NCBI GenBank assembly: GCA_002359495.1
Contig: DENB01000018.1
Coordinates: 1-8,309, forward strand
DNA from: Enterobacteriaceae bacterium UBA2655
GTDB lineage: Bacteria; Pseudomonadota; Gammaproteobacteria; Enterobacterales; Enterobacteriaceae
Direction: 5' to 3'
Length of the DNA stretch: 8,309 nt
Shown here: positions 1 to 7,634 of the stretch, piece by piece
Numbering within the stretch: the first letter of the stretch is position 1
Layout: every line of letters starts with the position of its first letter
Program-made: the position numbers and the translations under genes
Notes under the pieces: generated by a model
Seen by the model: only the letters and a program-made list of their open reading frames with translations
Told to the model about the DNA's origin: nothing
The model's database searches: none

Positions 1-98
1 TTTTCCCGTTTTTCTAAGTGAGCGAGAATAAACTCCCGGCTCGGAATGGGATTTTCGTATTTTTCAGCTTCTCTTTCCTGAAAAGGATCTTTTGACAT
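1..98 (-). CDS. rnr: RNase R (3'-5' exoribonuclease), N-terminal fragment cut by the window edge
   Basis: Reading the minus strand from the ATG at 96-98 gives MSKDPFQEREAEKYENPIPS, followed by REFILAHLEKREK. This is nearly identical to the start of E. coli RNase R, a processive 3'-5' exoribonuclease that degrades structured RNA and acts in mRNA, tRNA and rRNA quality control and in cold and stationary-phase stress. Only 32 codons lie in the window, so no catalytic RNB residues can be checked. The start is supported by a GGAGG Shine-Dalgarno at 106-110, 7 nt before the ATG. The nsrR stop lies 16 nt upstream with no terminator between, which suggests co-transcription as in E. coli. The identification is firm from the N-terminal match and the gene order. 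Confidence 0.93.
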   Translation of the reverse strand, partial: MSKDPFQEREAEKYENPIPSREFILAHLEKRE

Positions 99-114
99 AG
101 CGGTTCCTCCGATG

Positions 115-558
115 TCATTTATGGGTCATTGCCACCGGCGGTTCGGACAATAAAATGTGATACAAAGGTTCGTTACCTTTGACTAAGTCTGCCAGCGTGT
201 ATTTGTCCAGCTCCTGTAAAAAGAGCTGAATAGCATCGCTCATCGCCTTTCGTAAGCGACACGCGGGAGTAATGCTGCAGCCGGTGCAGTCAACTAATTG
301 TAGCGGCTCCATTTTACGTACAACGTCGCCGATGATGATTTTATCCGCATCCATGCCTAAACGAATGCCGCCGTTTTTCCCGCGTATCGCCGCGACAAAA
401 CCCGCGCGGCTTAGCTGGTTAATGATTTTCACCATATGATTGCGTGAGACACCATAGGTTTCGGTTACTGCGGTAATGTTGGTCAAACGACCCTCAGGCA
501 GCGTCGCCAGATAAATCAACGCCCGCAAGCCGTAATCAGTAAAACTCGTTAGCTGCAC
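115..558 (-). CDS. nsrR: Rrf2-family nitric-oxide-sensing repressor NsrR
   Basis: The 147-residue protein is an Rrf2-type winged-helix regulator. In the family, NsrR carries an iron-sulfur cluster that reacts with nitric oxide and releases repression of genes such as hmp. Residues 1-65 hold the DNA-binding domain, including [17 protein letters not shown] at 38-54 and [10 protein letters not shown] at 59-68. The probable cluster cysteines are C91, C94 and C100, and D8 sits where an aspartate ligand is known in Streptomyces NsrR. As I recall the E. coli protein (141 aa), its cysteines are C91, C96 and C102, so the loop here is two residues shorter. The C-terminus runs about six residues further and ends [10 protein letters not shown]. 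The start is a GTG at 556-558, matching [10 protein letters not shown] of the family, with GAGG at 564-567 spaced 5 nt. Sequence between the conserved motifs is much more divergent than in neighbouring genes. Function is inferred from family and from rnr lying downstream. Confidence 0.92.
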   Translation of the reverse strand: MQLTSFTDYGLRALIYLATLPEGRLTNITAVTETYGVSRNHMVKIINQLSRAGFVAAIRGKNGGIRLGMDADKIIIGDVVRKMEPLQLVDCTGCSITPACRLRKAMSDAIQLFLQELDKYTLADLVKGNEPLYHILLSEPPVAMTHK

Positions 559-707
559 ATCAACCTCAGTGGATCAGCAAAGGTCATTTTCGACCCTGTA
601 TTCGCGTTGCGCTTAGATAAGATGATAAACCAGCGCAGGGATGCCGGGGCATTTTTTCAGGCAACTTACGATTGGATGAGAACAGGACAGGGTAAGCGGA
701 GCCAGCA

Positions 708-741
708 AGCAGAAAAACAGAGGCCGGACAATGTCCGGCCT
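708..741 (-). terminator. Intrinsic terminator of purA
   Basis: On the minus strand, AGGCCGGAC (733-741) pairs perfectly with GTCCGGCCT (721-729) around a 3-nt loop. This 9-bp GC-rich stem is followed by CUGUUUUUCUG (710-720). It starts 8 nt after the purA stop. Its position and form fit a Rho-independent terminator separating purA from nsrR. Confidence 0.85.
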
Positions 742-748
742 GGGTCAA

Positions 749-2068
<1,320 letters not shown>

Positions 2069-2078
2069 TTAAAAATGG

Positions 2079-2107
2079 ATTCTACCATCTGATTTTTCCA
2101 CTTTCAG
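2079..2107 (-). promoter_or_regulatory. Probable sigma-70 promoter of purA
   Basis: On the minus strand, a -35-like CTGAAA (2102-2107, 4/6 to consensus) and a -10-like TAGAAT (2079-2084, 5/6) are separated by 17 nt. Transcription would begin near 2072, giving a leader of about 25 nt. This agrees with the short leader I recall for E. coli purA. It was found by eye against consensus. Confidence 0.6.
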
Positions 2108-2113
2108 CACTTT

Positions 2114-2129
2114 TAGCATACGATTGCGC
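2114..2129 (-). promoter_or_regulatory. Probable PurR operator (PUR box) upstream of purA
   Basis: The 16-mer on the minus strand, GCGCAATCGTATGCTA, matches the PUR-box consensus ACGCAAACGTTTGCGT at 11 of 16 positions, including the central CG. It lies 6 nt upstream of the inferred -35, around -42 to -57. E. coli purA is known to be repressed by PurR through two operators. A much weaker half-site containing CGTTTGC is centred at 2185-2186. Confidence 0.55.
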
Positions 2130-2214
2130 GCTTTTTTGCCCGAGTTTTGATCAATACAACATCTGGTAGAGATCCGGCTGCAAACGCACAATTTACGCCG
2201 ATAAAACAGCGCAA

Positions 2215-2250
2215 CTGACGGGGTTCGGTTTTACGATAAACCCCGGTCAG
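2215..2250 (-). terminator. Stem-loop at the end of yjeT, possible weak terminator
   Basis: On the minus strand CTGA-C-CGGGGTT (2239-2250) pairs with AACCCCG-TCAG (2215-2225), giving 11 pairs with one bulged base around a 13-nt loop. The stem contains the yjeT stop codon. No U-run follows directly; the next U-rich stretch is UGUUUUA about 8 nt further on. It may therefore act as a 3' stabilising hairpin or a Rho-assisted end and not as a strong intrinsic terminator. Confidence 0.4.
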
Positions 2251-2444
2251 CGTCCTTGTACGCTGAGCATGTAGTAAATCACGACGCCCGATACCACCAG
2301 GCCGCCGCCGAAACGGTGCAGCAGCCGATCGGGCAGCTGCGCCAGCGACAGGATCAGCCGTCGCCAGAAACGCGGCATAAACATTGGCCCAAGCCCTTCC
2401 AGTACCAACACTAACGCCAGCGCCATCCAGATGGTTGTATTCAT
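2247..2444 (-). CDS. yjeT: YjeT family small inner-membrane protein (DUF2065)
   Basis: The 65-residue product starts MNTTIWMALALVLVLEGLGP and closely matches E. coli YjeT, a DUF2065 protein of unknown function. Two hydrophobic helices are visible, at about residues 4-22 and 45-61, joined by a basic segment with RRLILSLAQLPDRLLHRFGGG. This suggests a two-pass inner-membrane protein. The start at 2442-2444 was chosen because it matches the family start and has GGGA at 2452-2455, 7 nt upstream. An in-frame ATG ten codons further upstream (2472-2474) falls in the loop of the hflC terminator and adds non-family residues. The gene sits between hflC and purA as in E. coli. Its position next to the FtsH regulators is suggestive, but no role is established. 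Confidence 0.88.
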   Translation of the reverse strand: MNTTIWMALALVLVLEGLGPMFMPRFWRRLILSLAQLPDRLLHRFGGGLVVSGVVIYYMLSVQGR

Positions 2445-2458
2445 TCTGTCATCCCAAT

Positions 2459-2487
2459 AAAAACGGGCCGACATGATTGCCGGCCCG
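2459..2487 (-). terminator. Intrinsic terminator after hflC
   Basis: On the minus strand CGGGCCG (2481-2487) pairs with CGGCCCG (2464-2470) around a 10-nt loop, followed directly by UUUUU (2459-2463). It begins 17 nt after the hflC stop and has the standard form of a Rho-independent terminator. Its U-run ends only 14 nt before the yjeT start codon. Confidence 0.85.
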
Positions 2488-2504
2488 CCATTTATATCAG
2501 TTTC

Positions 2505-3506
2505 TTATCGCGTTGCGTTAGAAGGCGTTTTCATATAGCGGAAGAAATCGCTGTCCGGGCTCAACACCATAACGTCCTGATTATTGTTGAAGCTGGTTTC
2601 GTAAGCGCGCAGGCTACGAATAAAGGCGTAAAAATCGGGATCCTGACTGAAGGCGTCGGCAAACAGCTTCGCCGCGCCGGCATCGCCGTCGCCGCGGGTG
2701 ATCAGCGCCTCGCGCTGCGCCTCCGCCAGCGTGCGCGTTACCTGATAATCCGCCTGGGCGCGCAGTTTTTCCGCCTCTTCCTGACCCTGAGAACGCTGGC
2801 TACGGGCAACCGCTTCACGCTCGGCGCGCATGCGGTTATAGATCGCGTCGGAAACCTCAGCCGGCAGGTTGATCTGCTTGATGCGGACATCCACAACCTG
2901 AATGCCCAGCGCCGCCATGCTGTTCGGATTGATAGCCGGTTCGTTTTTGGTTTCGCGCGAAACGCGCGCCGCCGCGCTGGCGATGGCGTCATCCGCCGCT
3001 GGCGTCTGCACTTCGTCGTCGTTGCCTGCGCTGCCAGTATTCAGGGCGTCGCGCACGTCGGTAGTGAGACGACCGCGGGAATCGGTCACGATCTCTTTCA
3101 CGTCCAGCCGGCCCATTTCAGAGCGCAGGCGGTCGCTGAACTTACGCTTCAGCAGCACTTCCGCCTGAGAGACATCGCCGCCGCCGGTCGCCAGGTAGTA
3201 ACGGCTGAAGTCGCTGATGCGCCATTTGATGTAGGAGTCGACGATCAGATCTTTCTTCTCTTTGGTGACGAAGCGATCGGCCTGGTTATCCATGGTCTGA
3301 ATGCGTGCGTCGAGGTTTTTTACCGCTTCGATAAAAGGCACCTTGAAGTGCAGGCCCGGCTCATATACCAGGGGTTTGTTATCGTCGTCACGCAGCACTT
3401 TGCCGAAGCGCAGCACGATGCCGCGCTGGCCTTCCTGCACCACGAACAGTGACGCGTAAAGCCCCACCAGCACGACCACGATTAAAATGATTACAGACTT
3501 ACGCAT
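2505..3506 (-). CDS. hflC: HflC, SPFH-domain modulator of the FtsH protease
   Basis: HflC forms, with HflK, a large periplasm-facing complex around the membrane protease FtsH and limits its action on membrane substrates. The protein is 333 aa (E. coli 334). A single N-terminal signal-anchor helix lies at residues 4-23. An SPFH/prohibitin domain starts at EGQRGIVLRFGKV and includes YEPGLHFKVPF at 48-58 and DARIQTMDNQADRF. A charged, Ala/Glu/Arg-rich coiled-coil region (MRAEREAVARSQRSQGQEEA) follows, then a conserved C-terminus with VMVLSPDSDFFRYMKTP. The ATG lies 3 nt after the hflK stop, with GGGAGAG (3515-3521) inside the end of hflK, so the two are translationally linked. A terminator follows. 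Confidence 0.97.
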   Translation of the reverse strand: MRKSVIILIVVVLVGLYASLFVVQEGQRGIVLRFGKVLRDDDNKPLVYEPGLHFKVPFIEAVKNLDARIQTMDNQADRFVTKEKKDLIVDSYIKWRISDFSRYYLATGGGDVSQAEVLLKRKFSDRLRSEMGRLDVKEIVTDSRGRLTTDVRDALNTGSAGNDDEVQTPAADDAIASAAARVSRETKNEPAINPNSMAALGIQVVDVRIKQINLPAEVSDAIYNRMRAEREAVARSQRSQGQEEAEKLRAQADYQVTRTLAEAQREALITRGDGDAGAAKLFADAFSQDPDFYAFIRSLRAYETSFNNNQDVMVLSPDSDFFRYMKTPSNATR

Positions 3507-3509
3507 CGG

Positions 3510-4748
3510 TTATTCTCTCCCTTCGCGCTGGGTATCGTTGCGCAGAGCGTTCGCTCGTCGCTGATCCATGATGCTTGCCGGATTGTATGACGAACCGCTA
3601 TTGCGGCTGGCGCTGCTGTCGGACTCCGCCGGCAGCTTCATCAGGCTGGCGCCCTGCTGATCGCTACGGCCGCCCGAAGTCTGGCCGCCGCGCATCAGCT
3701 GATCCAACGGCAGCACCATCAGATTATTGCCGCGCTCGTTAACCAGCACTTTACGGGTGTTGCTCAAGACGCGCTCCATGGTTTCGATATAGAGACGCTC
3801 TTTGGTGATTTCCGGCGCGGCCTTATATTCCGGCAGGAGCTTGGCGAAACGCGCTACTTCACCCTGCGCTTCCAGCACGGTGCGCTCTTTATAGGCGCGC
3901 GCCTCTTCCAGAATGCGCTGCGCCTGACCGTTGGCGCGCGGCTGCACTTCGTTGGCGTAAGCTTCCGCTTCGCGCACGTACTGCTCGCGGTTTTCGCGTG
4001 CGGCGATCGCGTCGTCAAACGCGGCCTTCACCTCTTCCGGCGGACGCGCGGCCTGGAAGTTAACGTCCAGCAGCGTAATCCCCATGTTGTAAGGGCGAAT
4101 GGTTTCGTCGAGTTCGCGCTGGGTGTCGCTACGCACCACGGTACGGCCTTCGGTCAGGATGCGATCCATGGTGGAACGGCCGATCACGCCGCGCAGCGCG
4201 CTGTCGGTCGCCTGACGCAGGCTGTCGTCGGCACTGGTCACGGCATAGAGATAGCGTTCAGGATCGGTGACGCGGTACTGCACGTTCATCTCAACGCGCA
4301 CCACGTTTTCGTCGGAGGTCAGCATCACGCCGGAAGCCGCCAGCTCGCGCACGGCCTCGACGTTCACCGCGCGGACCTGATCGATGAAGGTGGGTTTCCA
4401 GTTCAGGCCCGGCTCGACCAGATGACTGAATTTGCCGAAGCGCGTCACGACGCCGCGCTCGGCTTCCTTGATGGTATAGAAGCCGCTGGCGGCCCAGATA
4501 ACCACGGCAGCAACCGCCACGATGCCGTACAGCTTGCCGCTGTTGCCCGAGCCTCGCTGATTACTGTCGATCTGTTTGCCACCGCCCAGTCCGCCGAGCT
4601 TCTTGCTCAGCTTACGGAAGATATCATCCAGATCGGGAGGACCCTGATCGCGTCCCCCTTTATTTCCCCCAGAGTTGCCGCCTTGATTATTGCTGCTTCC
4701 CCACGGGTCGCGGTCTTGTCCGTTATTACCGGGCTGATTCCACGCCAT
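3510..4748 (-). CDS. hflK: HflK, SPFH-domain modulator of the FtsH protease
   Basis: This is the partner of HflC in the FtsH-HflK-HflC complex. The product is 412 aa (E. coli 419). Residues 1-70 form a hydrophilic, Gly/Asn/Gln-rich cytoplasmic tail that includes PPDLDDIFRKLSKKLGGLGGG. One membrane helix (GIVAVAAVVIWAASGFYTI) spans about 75-93. It is followed by an SPFH domain (KEAERGVVTRFGKF, VEPGLNWKPTF), a helical REQYVREAEAYANE region and a low-complexity Ser/Asn/Gln-rich tail with IMDQRRANALRNDTQ. The start at 4746-4748 matches the family's MAWNQPG and has GGAG at 4756-4759, 7 nt upstream. An upstream in-frame start at 4856 would add 36 basic residues unlike HflK and was rejected. Confidence 0.96.
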   Translation of the reverse strand: MAWNQPGNNGQDRDPWGSSNNQGGNSGGNKGGRDQGPPDLDDIFRKLSKKLGGLGGGKQIDSNQRGSGNSGKLYGIVAVAAVVIWAASGFYTIKEAERGVVTRFGKFSHLVEPGLNWKPTFIDQVRAVNVEAVRELAASGVMLTSDENVVRVEMNVQYRVTDPERYLYAVTSADDSLRQATDSALRGVIGRSTMDRILTEGRTVVRSDTQRELDETIRPYNMGITLLDVNFQAARPPEEVKAAFDDAIAARENREQYVREAEAYANEVQPRANGQAQRILEEARAYKERTVLEAQGEVARFAKLLPEYKAAPEITKERLYIETMERVLSNTRKVLVNERGNNLMVLPLDQLMRGGQTSGGRSDQQGASLMKLPAESDSSASRNSGSSYNPASIMDQRRANALRNDTQREGRE

Positions 4749-4914
4749 GTTTATACTCCATTTATTGTATGTGCGGTGATACCTTGCCTTTTGCAGGCTA
4801 CGGCGGCATTGGCTGCCCGGTCGCTTATCGATTGATGAAAGCGCCCGGCGCTTCACTCTGCCGCCGCGTTGCTAAAACCTGAAAAAGTTCGGGTAAATGC
4901 GTTTGGGCAACAAA
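4749..4914 (-). other. Structured hflX-hflK intergenic spacer
   Basis: No coding sequence is evident in this 166-nt gap. On the minus strand CGGCGGCA (4859-4866) and TGCCGCCG (4801-4808) are perfectly complementary over 8 bp. They enclose a 6-bp hairpin AAGCGC-CGG-GCGCTT (4839-4853). A smaller GCCT/AGGC hairpin lies just downstream. No U-run follows the hairpins, so this does not look like a terminator. The spacer would form the 5' leader or an internal processed region of the hflKC message. Confidence 0.5.
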
Positions 4915-6195
4915 TTAAACAACGTACTCAATCAGTGACGCTTCCTGTTTGCACAAACGTCGCCAGTCCACCATCGGCATACGCACCTGCAAACCCATAC
5001 TGCCGTCATCTTCGTTCCACTCTTTTTCAATCGCCCGCAGCTCGTAGAAACGGCTGCGCAGGCGACCCGCCTCCGGCGGCAGGCGCAGCTCGAACTGAGC
5101 GATTTCGCCTGACAAACGTTCGGAAAGCGCCTGCCAGAGCAAGGGAATGCCTGCGCCGCTCTGGGCGGAAAGCCAGACGCGCACGGGAAGCCCCTCTTCA
5201 TTGCGATCGATTCGCGGCTCAAAAGCCTCCAGCAGATCGATTTTATTCATTACCAGCAGCGCCGGGATTTCGTCGGCTTCGATCTCTTCGAGCACGGCGT
5301 CAACCGCCTCGATATTCTCGTTGAGACGCACGTCAGCCGCATCAATAACATGCAGCAGCAGGGTAGCCTGACGGGTTTCCTGCAGCGTCGCTTTAAACGC
5401 CGCCACCAGATCGTGCGGCAAATGGCGAATAAATCCGACCGTGTCGGCCAGCACCACTTCGCCTACGTCAGCCACATTCAATCGACGCAGGGTCGGATCG
5501 AGCGTGGCGAACAGCTGATCCGCCGCATAGACATTCGCTGAGGTAATGGCGTTGAAAAGAGTGGATTTGCCGGCGTTGGTATAACCCACCAGCGAAACCG
5601 TCGGCACGTCCGCTTTGGCGCGCGCCTGTCTGCCCTGCTCGCGCTGCTTTTCAACGCGCTCGAGACGGGAGAGGATCTGGCTGATTCGGTTACGTAACAA
5701 ACGGCGGTCGGTTTCCAGCTGCGTTTCACCCGGACCACGCAGGCCGATACCGCCTTTTTGTCGTTCAAGGTGAGTCCATCCGCGCACCAGACGGGTGGCG
5801 AGATGGCGTAATTGAGCCAGCTCGACCTGCAATTTCCCTTCATGGGTGCGAGCGCGCTGGGCAAAAATATCAAGAATTAAGCCGGTGCGATCGATTACAC
5901 GACATTCGCACAGCCTCTCAAGATTACGTTCCTGAGCAGGCGTTAAGGCATGATCGAATAAAACGACCGATGCTCCACTCGACTTTACCGCATCGGCAAT
6001 TTCAACTGCCTTTCCTTCACCGACAAAATATTTGGGATGTGGCGCTTTACGGCTGCCCGTAACGACTTGCAGCGCTTCGACGCCTGCGGAAGAAACCAGC
6101 GTTTCGAATTCCTGCAGGTCTTCCATCTCTTTGTCTTGGGAGAACCAGATGTGTACCAGTACGGCCTGCTCACCGGCATCATAACGGTCAAACAA
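4915..6195 (-). CDS. hflX: HflX, ribosome-associated GTPase (ribosome splitting/rescue)
   Basis: HflX is a GTPase that binds the 50S subunit and splits stalled 70S ribosomes, notably after heat stress. The 426-aa product has the same length as E. coli HflX. Its N-terminal HflX domain carries [15 protein letters not shown] at 48-62 and the glycine-rich [18 protein letters not shown] at 148-165. The GTPase motifs are G1 GYTNAGKS (204-211), TLDPT (231-235), G3 DTVGF (251-255), G4 NKID (317-320) and G5-like SAQ (343-345). The start codon is TTG (6193-6195), supported by GAGG at 6203-6206, 7 nt upstream, and by the family start [10 protein letters not shown]; the next Met is residue 24. A terminator-like stem-loop immediately upstream separates it from hfq. 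Confidence 0.97.
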   Translation of the reverse strand: MFDRYDAGEQAVLVHIWFSQDKEMEDLQEFETLVSSAGVEALQVVTGSRKAPHPKYFVGEGKAVEIADAVKSSGASVVLFDHALTPAQERNLERLCECRVIDRTGLILDIFAQRARTHEGKLQVELAQLRHLATRLVRGWTHLERQKGGIGLRGPGETQLETDRRLLRNRISQILSRLERVEKQREQGRQARAKADVPTVSLVGYTNAGKSTLFNAITSANVYAADQLFATLDPTLRRLNVADVGEVVLADTVGFIRHLPHDLVAAFKATLQETRQATLLLHVIDAADVRLNENIEAVDAVLEEIEADEIPALLVMNKIDLLEAFEPRIDRNEEGLPVRVWLSAQSGAGIPLLWQALSERLSGEIAQFELRLPPEAGRLRSRFYELRAIEKEWNEDDGSMGLQVRMPMVDWRRLCKQEASLIEYVV

Positions 6196-6208
6196 GCTAT
6201 AACCTCGC

Positions 6209-6256
6209 TAAAATAAAATACCAGGACGGGAAAACAGATGCGCTTTCCAGCCCTGG
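6209..6256 (-). terminator. Terminator-like stem-loop between hfq and hflX
   Basis: On the minus strand CCAGGGC (6250-6256) pairs with GUCCUGG (6221-6227) including one G-U. After a single U-C mismatch, GGAAA (6244-6248) pairs with UUUCC (6229-6233) around a 10-nt loop. This gives 12 pairs in all. The tail is UAUUUUAUUUUA (6209-6220). It would end hfq messages and leave hflX dependent on read-through or on another promoter. Confidence 0.7.
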
Positions 6257-6271
6257 CTTTACGGTAACGCC

Positions 6272-6583
6272 TTATTCCGCGCTATCACCGTCTTGTTGTG
6301 GCTGCGTCTGCGCTGCCTGATTGCTACCGCCGTGGTGGTAGTTGCTTCCGCCGCCGCCAGCATTATTGCTGTGGTGTGAAACCGGGCGGGATGGAACCAC
6401 GGTTGAAATGGCGTGCTTATACACCATCTGGCTGACCGTGTTTTTCAATAAAATGACAAACTGATCGAAAGACTCAATCTGACCTTGCAGCTTAATACCG
6501 TTCACCAAATAAATCGAAACCGGAACACGTTCACGACGCAAAGCGTTCAAAAACGGGTCTTGTAATGATTGCCCCTTAGCCAT
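6272..6583 (-). CDS. hfq: RNA chaperone Hfq
   Basis: Hfq is a hexameric Sm-like ring that pairs small RNAs with target mRNAs. The product is 103 aa (E. coli 102). Residues 1-65 are essentially those of E. coli Hfq. They include Q8, the rim arginines in RRER (16-19), Y25 and K31 of the distal face, Q41 and F42, and the Sm2 YKH motif at 55-57 for U-rich RNA binding. Residues 66-103 are the disordered tail, rich in Gly, His, Asn and Gln, ending in the acidic DGDSAE typical of enterobacterial Hfq. The ATG at 6581-6583 has AAGGA at 6593-6597. miaA ends 100 nt upstream. In E. coli several hfq promoters lie inside miaA; I could not place them here. Confidence 0.98.
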   Translation of the reverse strand: MAKGQSLQDPFLNALRRERVPVSIYLVNGIKLQGQIESFDQFVILLKNTVSQMVYKHAISTVVPSRPVSHHSNNAGGGGSNYHHGGSNQAAQTQPQQDGDSAE

Positions 6584-6683
6584 TCTATCTTTTCCTTATA
6601 TGCTTGTTGTTTGTTACTGAGAACCGATGGTTCTGAAAAACTGCGTAAAAATTTGCGCACGATAACGGATCAATTGTACACAA
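6584..6683 (-). promoter_or_regulatory. miaA-hfq spacer and hfq leader with a small hairpin
   Basis: This 100-nt spacer has no coding potential. On the minus strand it contains a perfect 6-bp hairpin AGAACC-AUC-GGUUCU (6620-6634) flanked upstream by A/U-rich stretches (CAAAUUUUUACG and GUUUUUCAG). Such A- and U-rich single strands are the kind of sequence Hfq binds, and E. coli Hfq represses its own message through the leader. No convincing sigma-70 promoter was found here. Confidence 0.4.
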
Positions 6684-7634
6684 TCACCCATGCTTCGCAC
6701 TAAGAACCTGTAGCACCCTGTCACGCGCTGCCTCTGGCTTTTCGCTGTCCAGCCAGTGGACATTTTGCCAGCCGCGTAACCAGGTTAACTGTCGCTTAGC
6801 GAGTTGCCGGGTTGCGCAAATCCCCCGATAAACCATATCGTTGTAATCGATTTCGCCAGCCAGATATGACCAGATCTGACGATAACCTACACAGCGAATG
6901 GAAGGCATGTCCGTATGCAAATCACCTCGTGCAAACAGGGCCCGAGCCTCCGCTTCAAATCCTGACGCCAACATCTGTTCAAAACGTAACGCGATGCGCT
7001 GGTGTAGCAGCTCGCGATGCGCAGGTGCGATAGCGAATTGGTACACATCGTAGGGTAACGCTTCGCCAGAGGTTTTTGTCAGTTCCGTTAAAGTTTTACC
7101 CGAAATAAAAAAAACTTCCAGTGCTCGCGAAAGTCTCTGTGGATCATTCGGATGAATACGACTACCGGCGACCGGATCGATTTCGCATAACTGACGGTGC
7201 AAGGCTTCCCATCCTTTTTCACGCGCCATCTGCTCTATACGCTGACGTACGTCGGGATCGGCCGAGGGCAACGGCGATAATCCCTCCAGTAACGCTTTGA
7301 AATAGAGCATGGTTCCACCAACAAGCAACGGAATTCGCCCGCTTTGGATGATTTCCGCCATTTCTGCCAGCGCATCGCGACGAAACTCTGCGGCGGAATA
7401 CGCTTCCGCCGGATCGCGAATGTCCAGCAGGCGATGGGGCGCCTGCGCTAACTCTTCAGCCGACGGTTTCGCCGTGCCTATATCCATTCCTCGATAGATT
7501 AAGGCAGAATCAACGCTGATAAGTTCCACCGGAAGATATTGACGCAGCGAAATAGCTAACGCCGTCTTACCGGACGCGGTCGGTCCCATCAAAAAAATAG
7601 CCTTCGGCCGGCCAGCCTGGTTCATTTCACTCAT
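6684..7634 (-). CDS. miaA: tRNA dimethylallyltransferase MiaA
   Basis: MiaA transfers the dimethylallyl group from DMAPP to N6 of adenosine-37 in tRNAs that read codons starting with U, the first step to ms2i6A37. The product is 316 aa, the same as E. coli. It shows the P-loop GPTASGKT at 17-24, DSALIY at 42-47, DIGTAKP at 51-57, GGTMLY at 106-111, [14 protein letters not shown] at 161-174, SIRCVGYRQ at 245-253 and [16 protein letters not shown] at 274-289. The ATG (7632-7634) overlaps the mutL stop (7627-7629) by 8 nt and has no strong ribosome site, which suggests translational coupling. A second in-frame ATG three codons later is a possible alternative. Confidence 0.97.
   Translation of the reverse strand: MSEMNQAGRPKAIFLMGPTASGKTALAISLRQYLPVELISVDSALIYRGMDIGTAKPSAEELAQAPHRLLDIRDPAEAYSAAEFRRDALAEMAEIIQSGRIPLLVGGTMLYFKALLEGLSPLPSADPDVRQRIEQMAREKGWEALHRQLCEIDPVAGSRIHPNDPQRLSRALEVFFISGKTLTELTKTSGEALPYDVYQFAIAPAHRELLHQRIALRFEQMLASGFEAEARALFARGDLHTDMPSIRCVGYRQIWSYLAGEIDYNDMVYRGICATRQLAKRQLTWLRGWQNVHWLDSEKPEAARDRVLQVLSAKHG

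Noticed and set aside
641..657. Plus-strand ATGC-CGGG-GCAT hairpin followed by six T, terminator-like
   Set aside because: The stem is only 4 bp and no plus-strand gene reads into it.
559..707. Search for an nsrR promoter
   Set aside because: TATCAT- and TATCTA-like -10 candidates exist near 618-632 but none has a credible -35 at 16-18 nt, so no promoter is claimed.
2147..2154. Palindrome TTGATCAA in the purA upstream region
   Set aside because: Eight bases is too short to support an operator, and it lacks the spacing of an FNR or CRP site.
4422..4835. 137-codon plus-strand frame opposite the hflK 5' region
   Set aside because: Antisense shadow covering the hflK start and spacer; no family resemblance.
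4749..4856. Upstream extension of hflK to an in-frame start at 4856
   Set aside because: The extra 36 residues are basic and unlike HflK; the ribosome site and family start both favour 4748.
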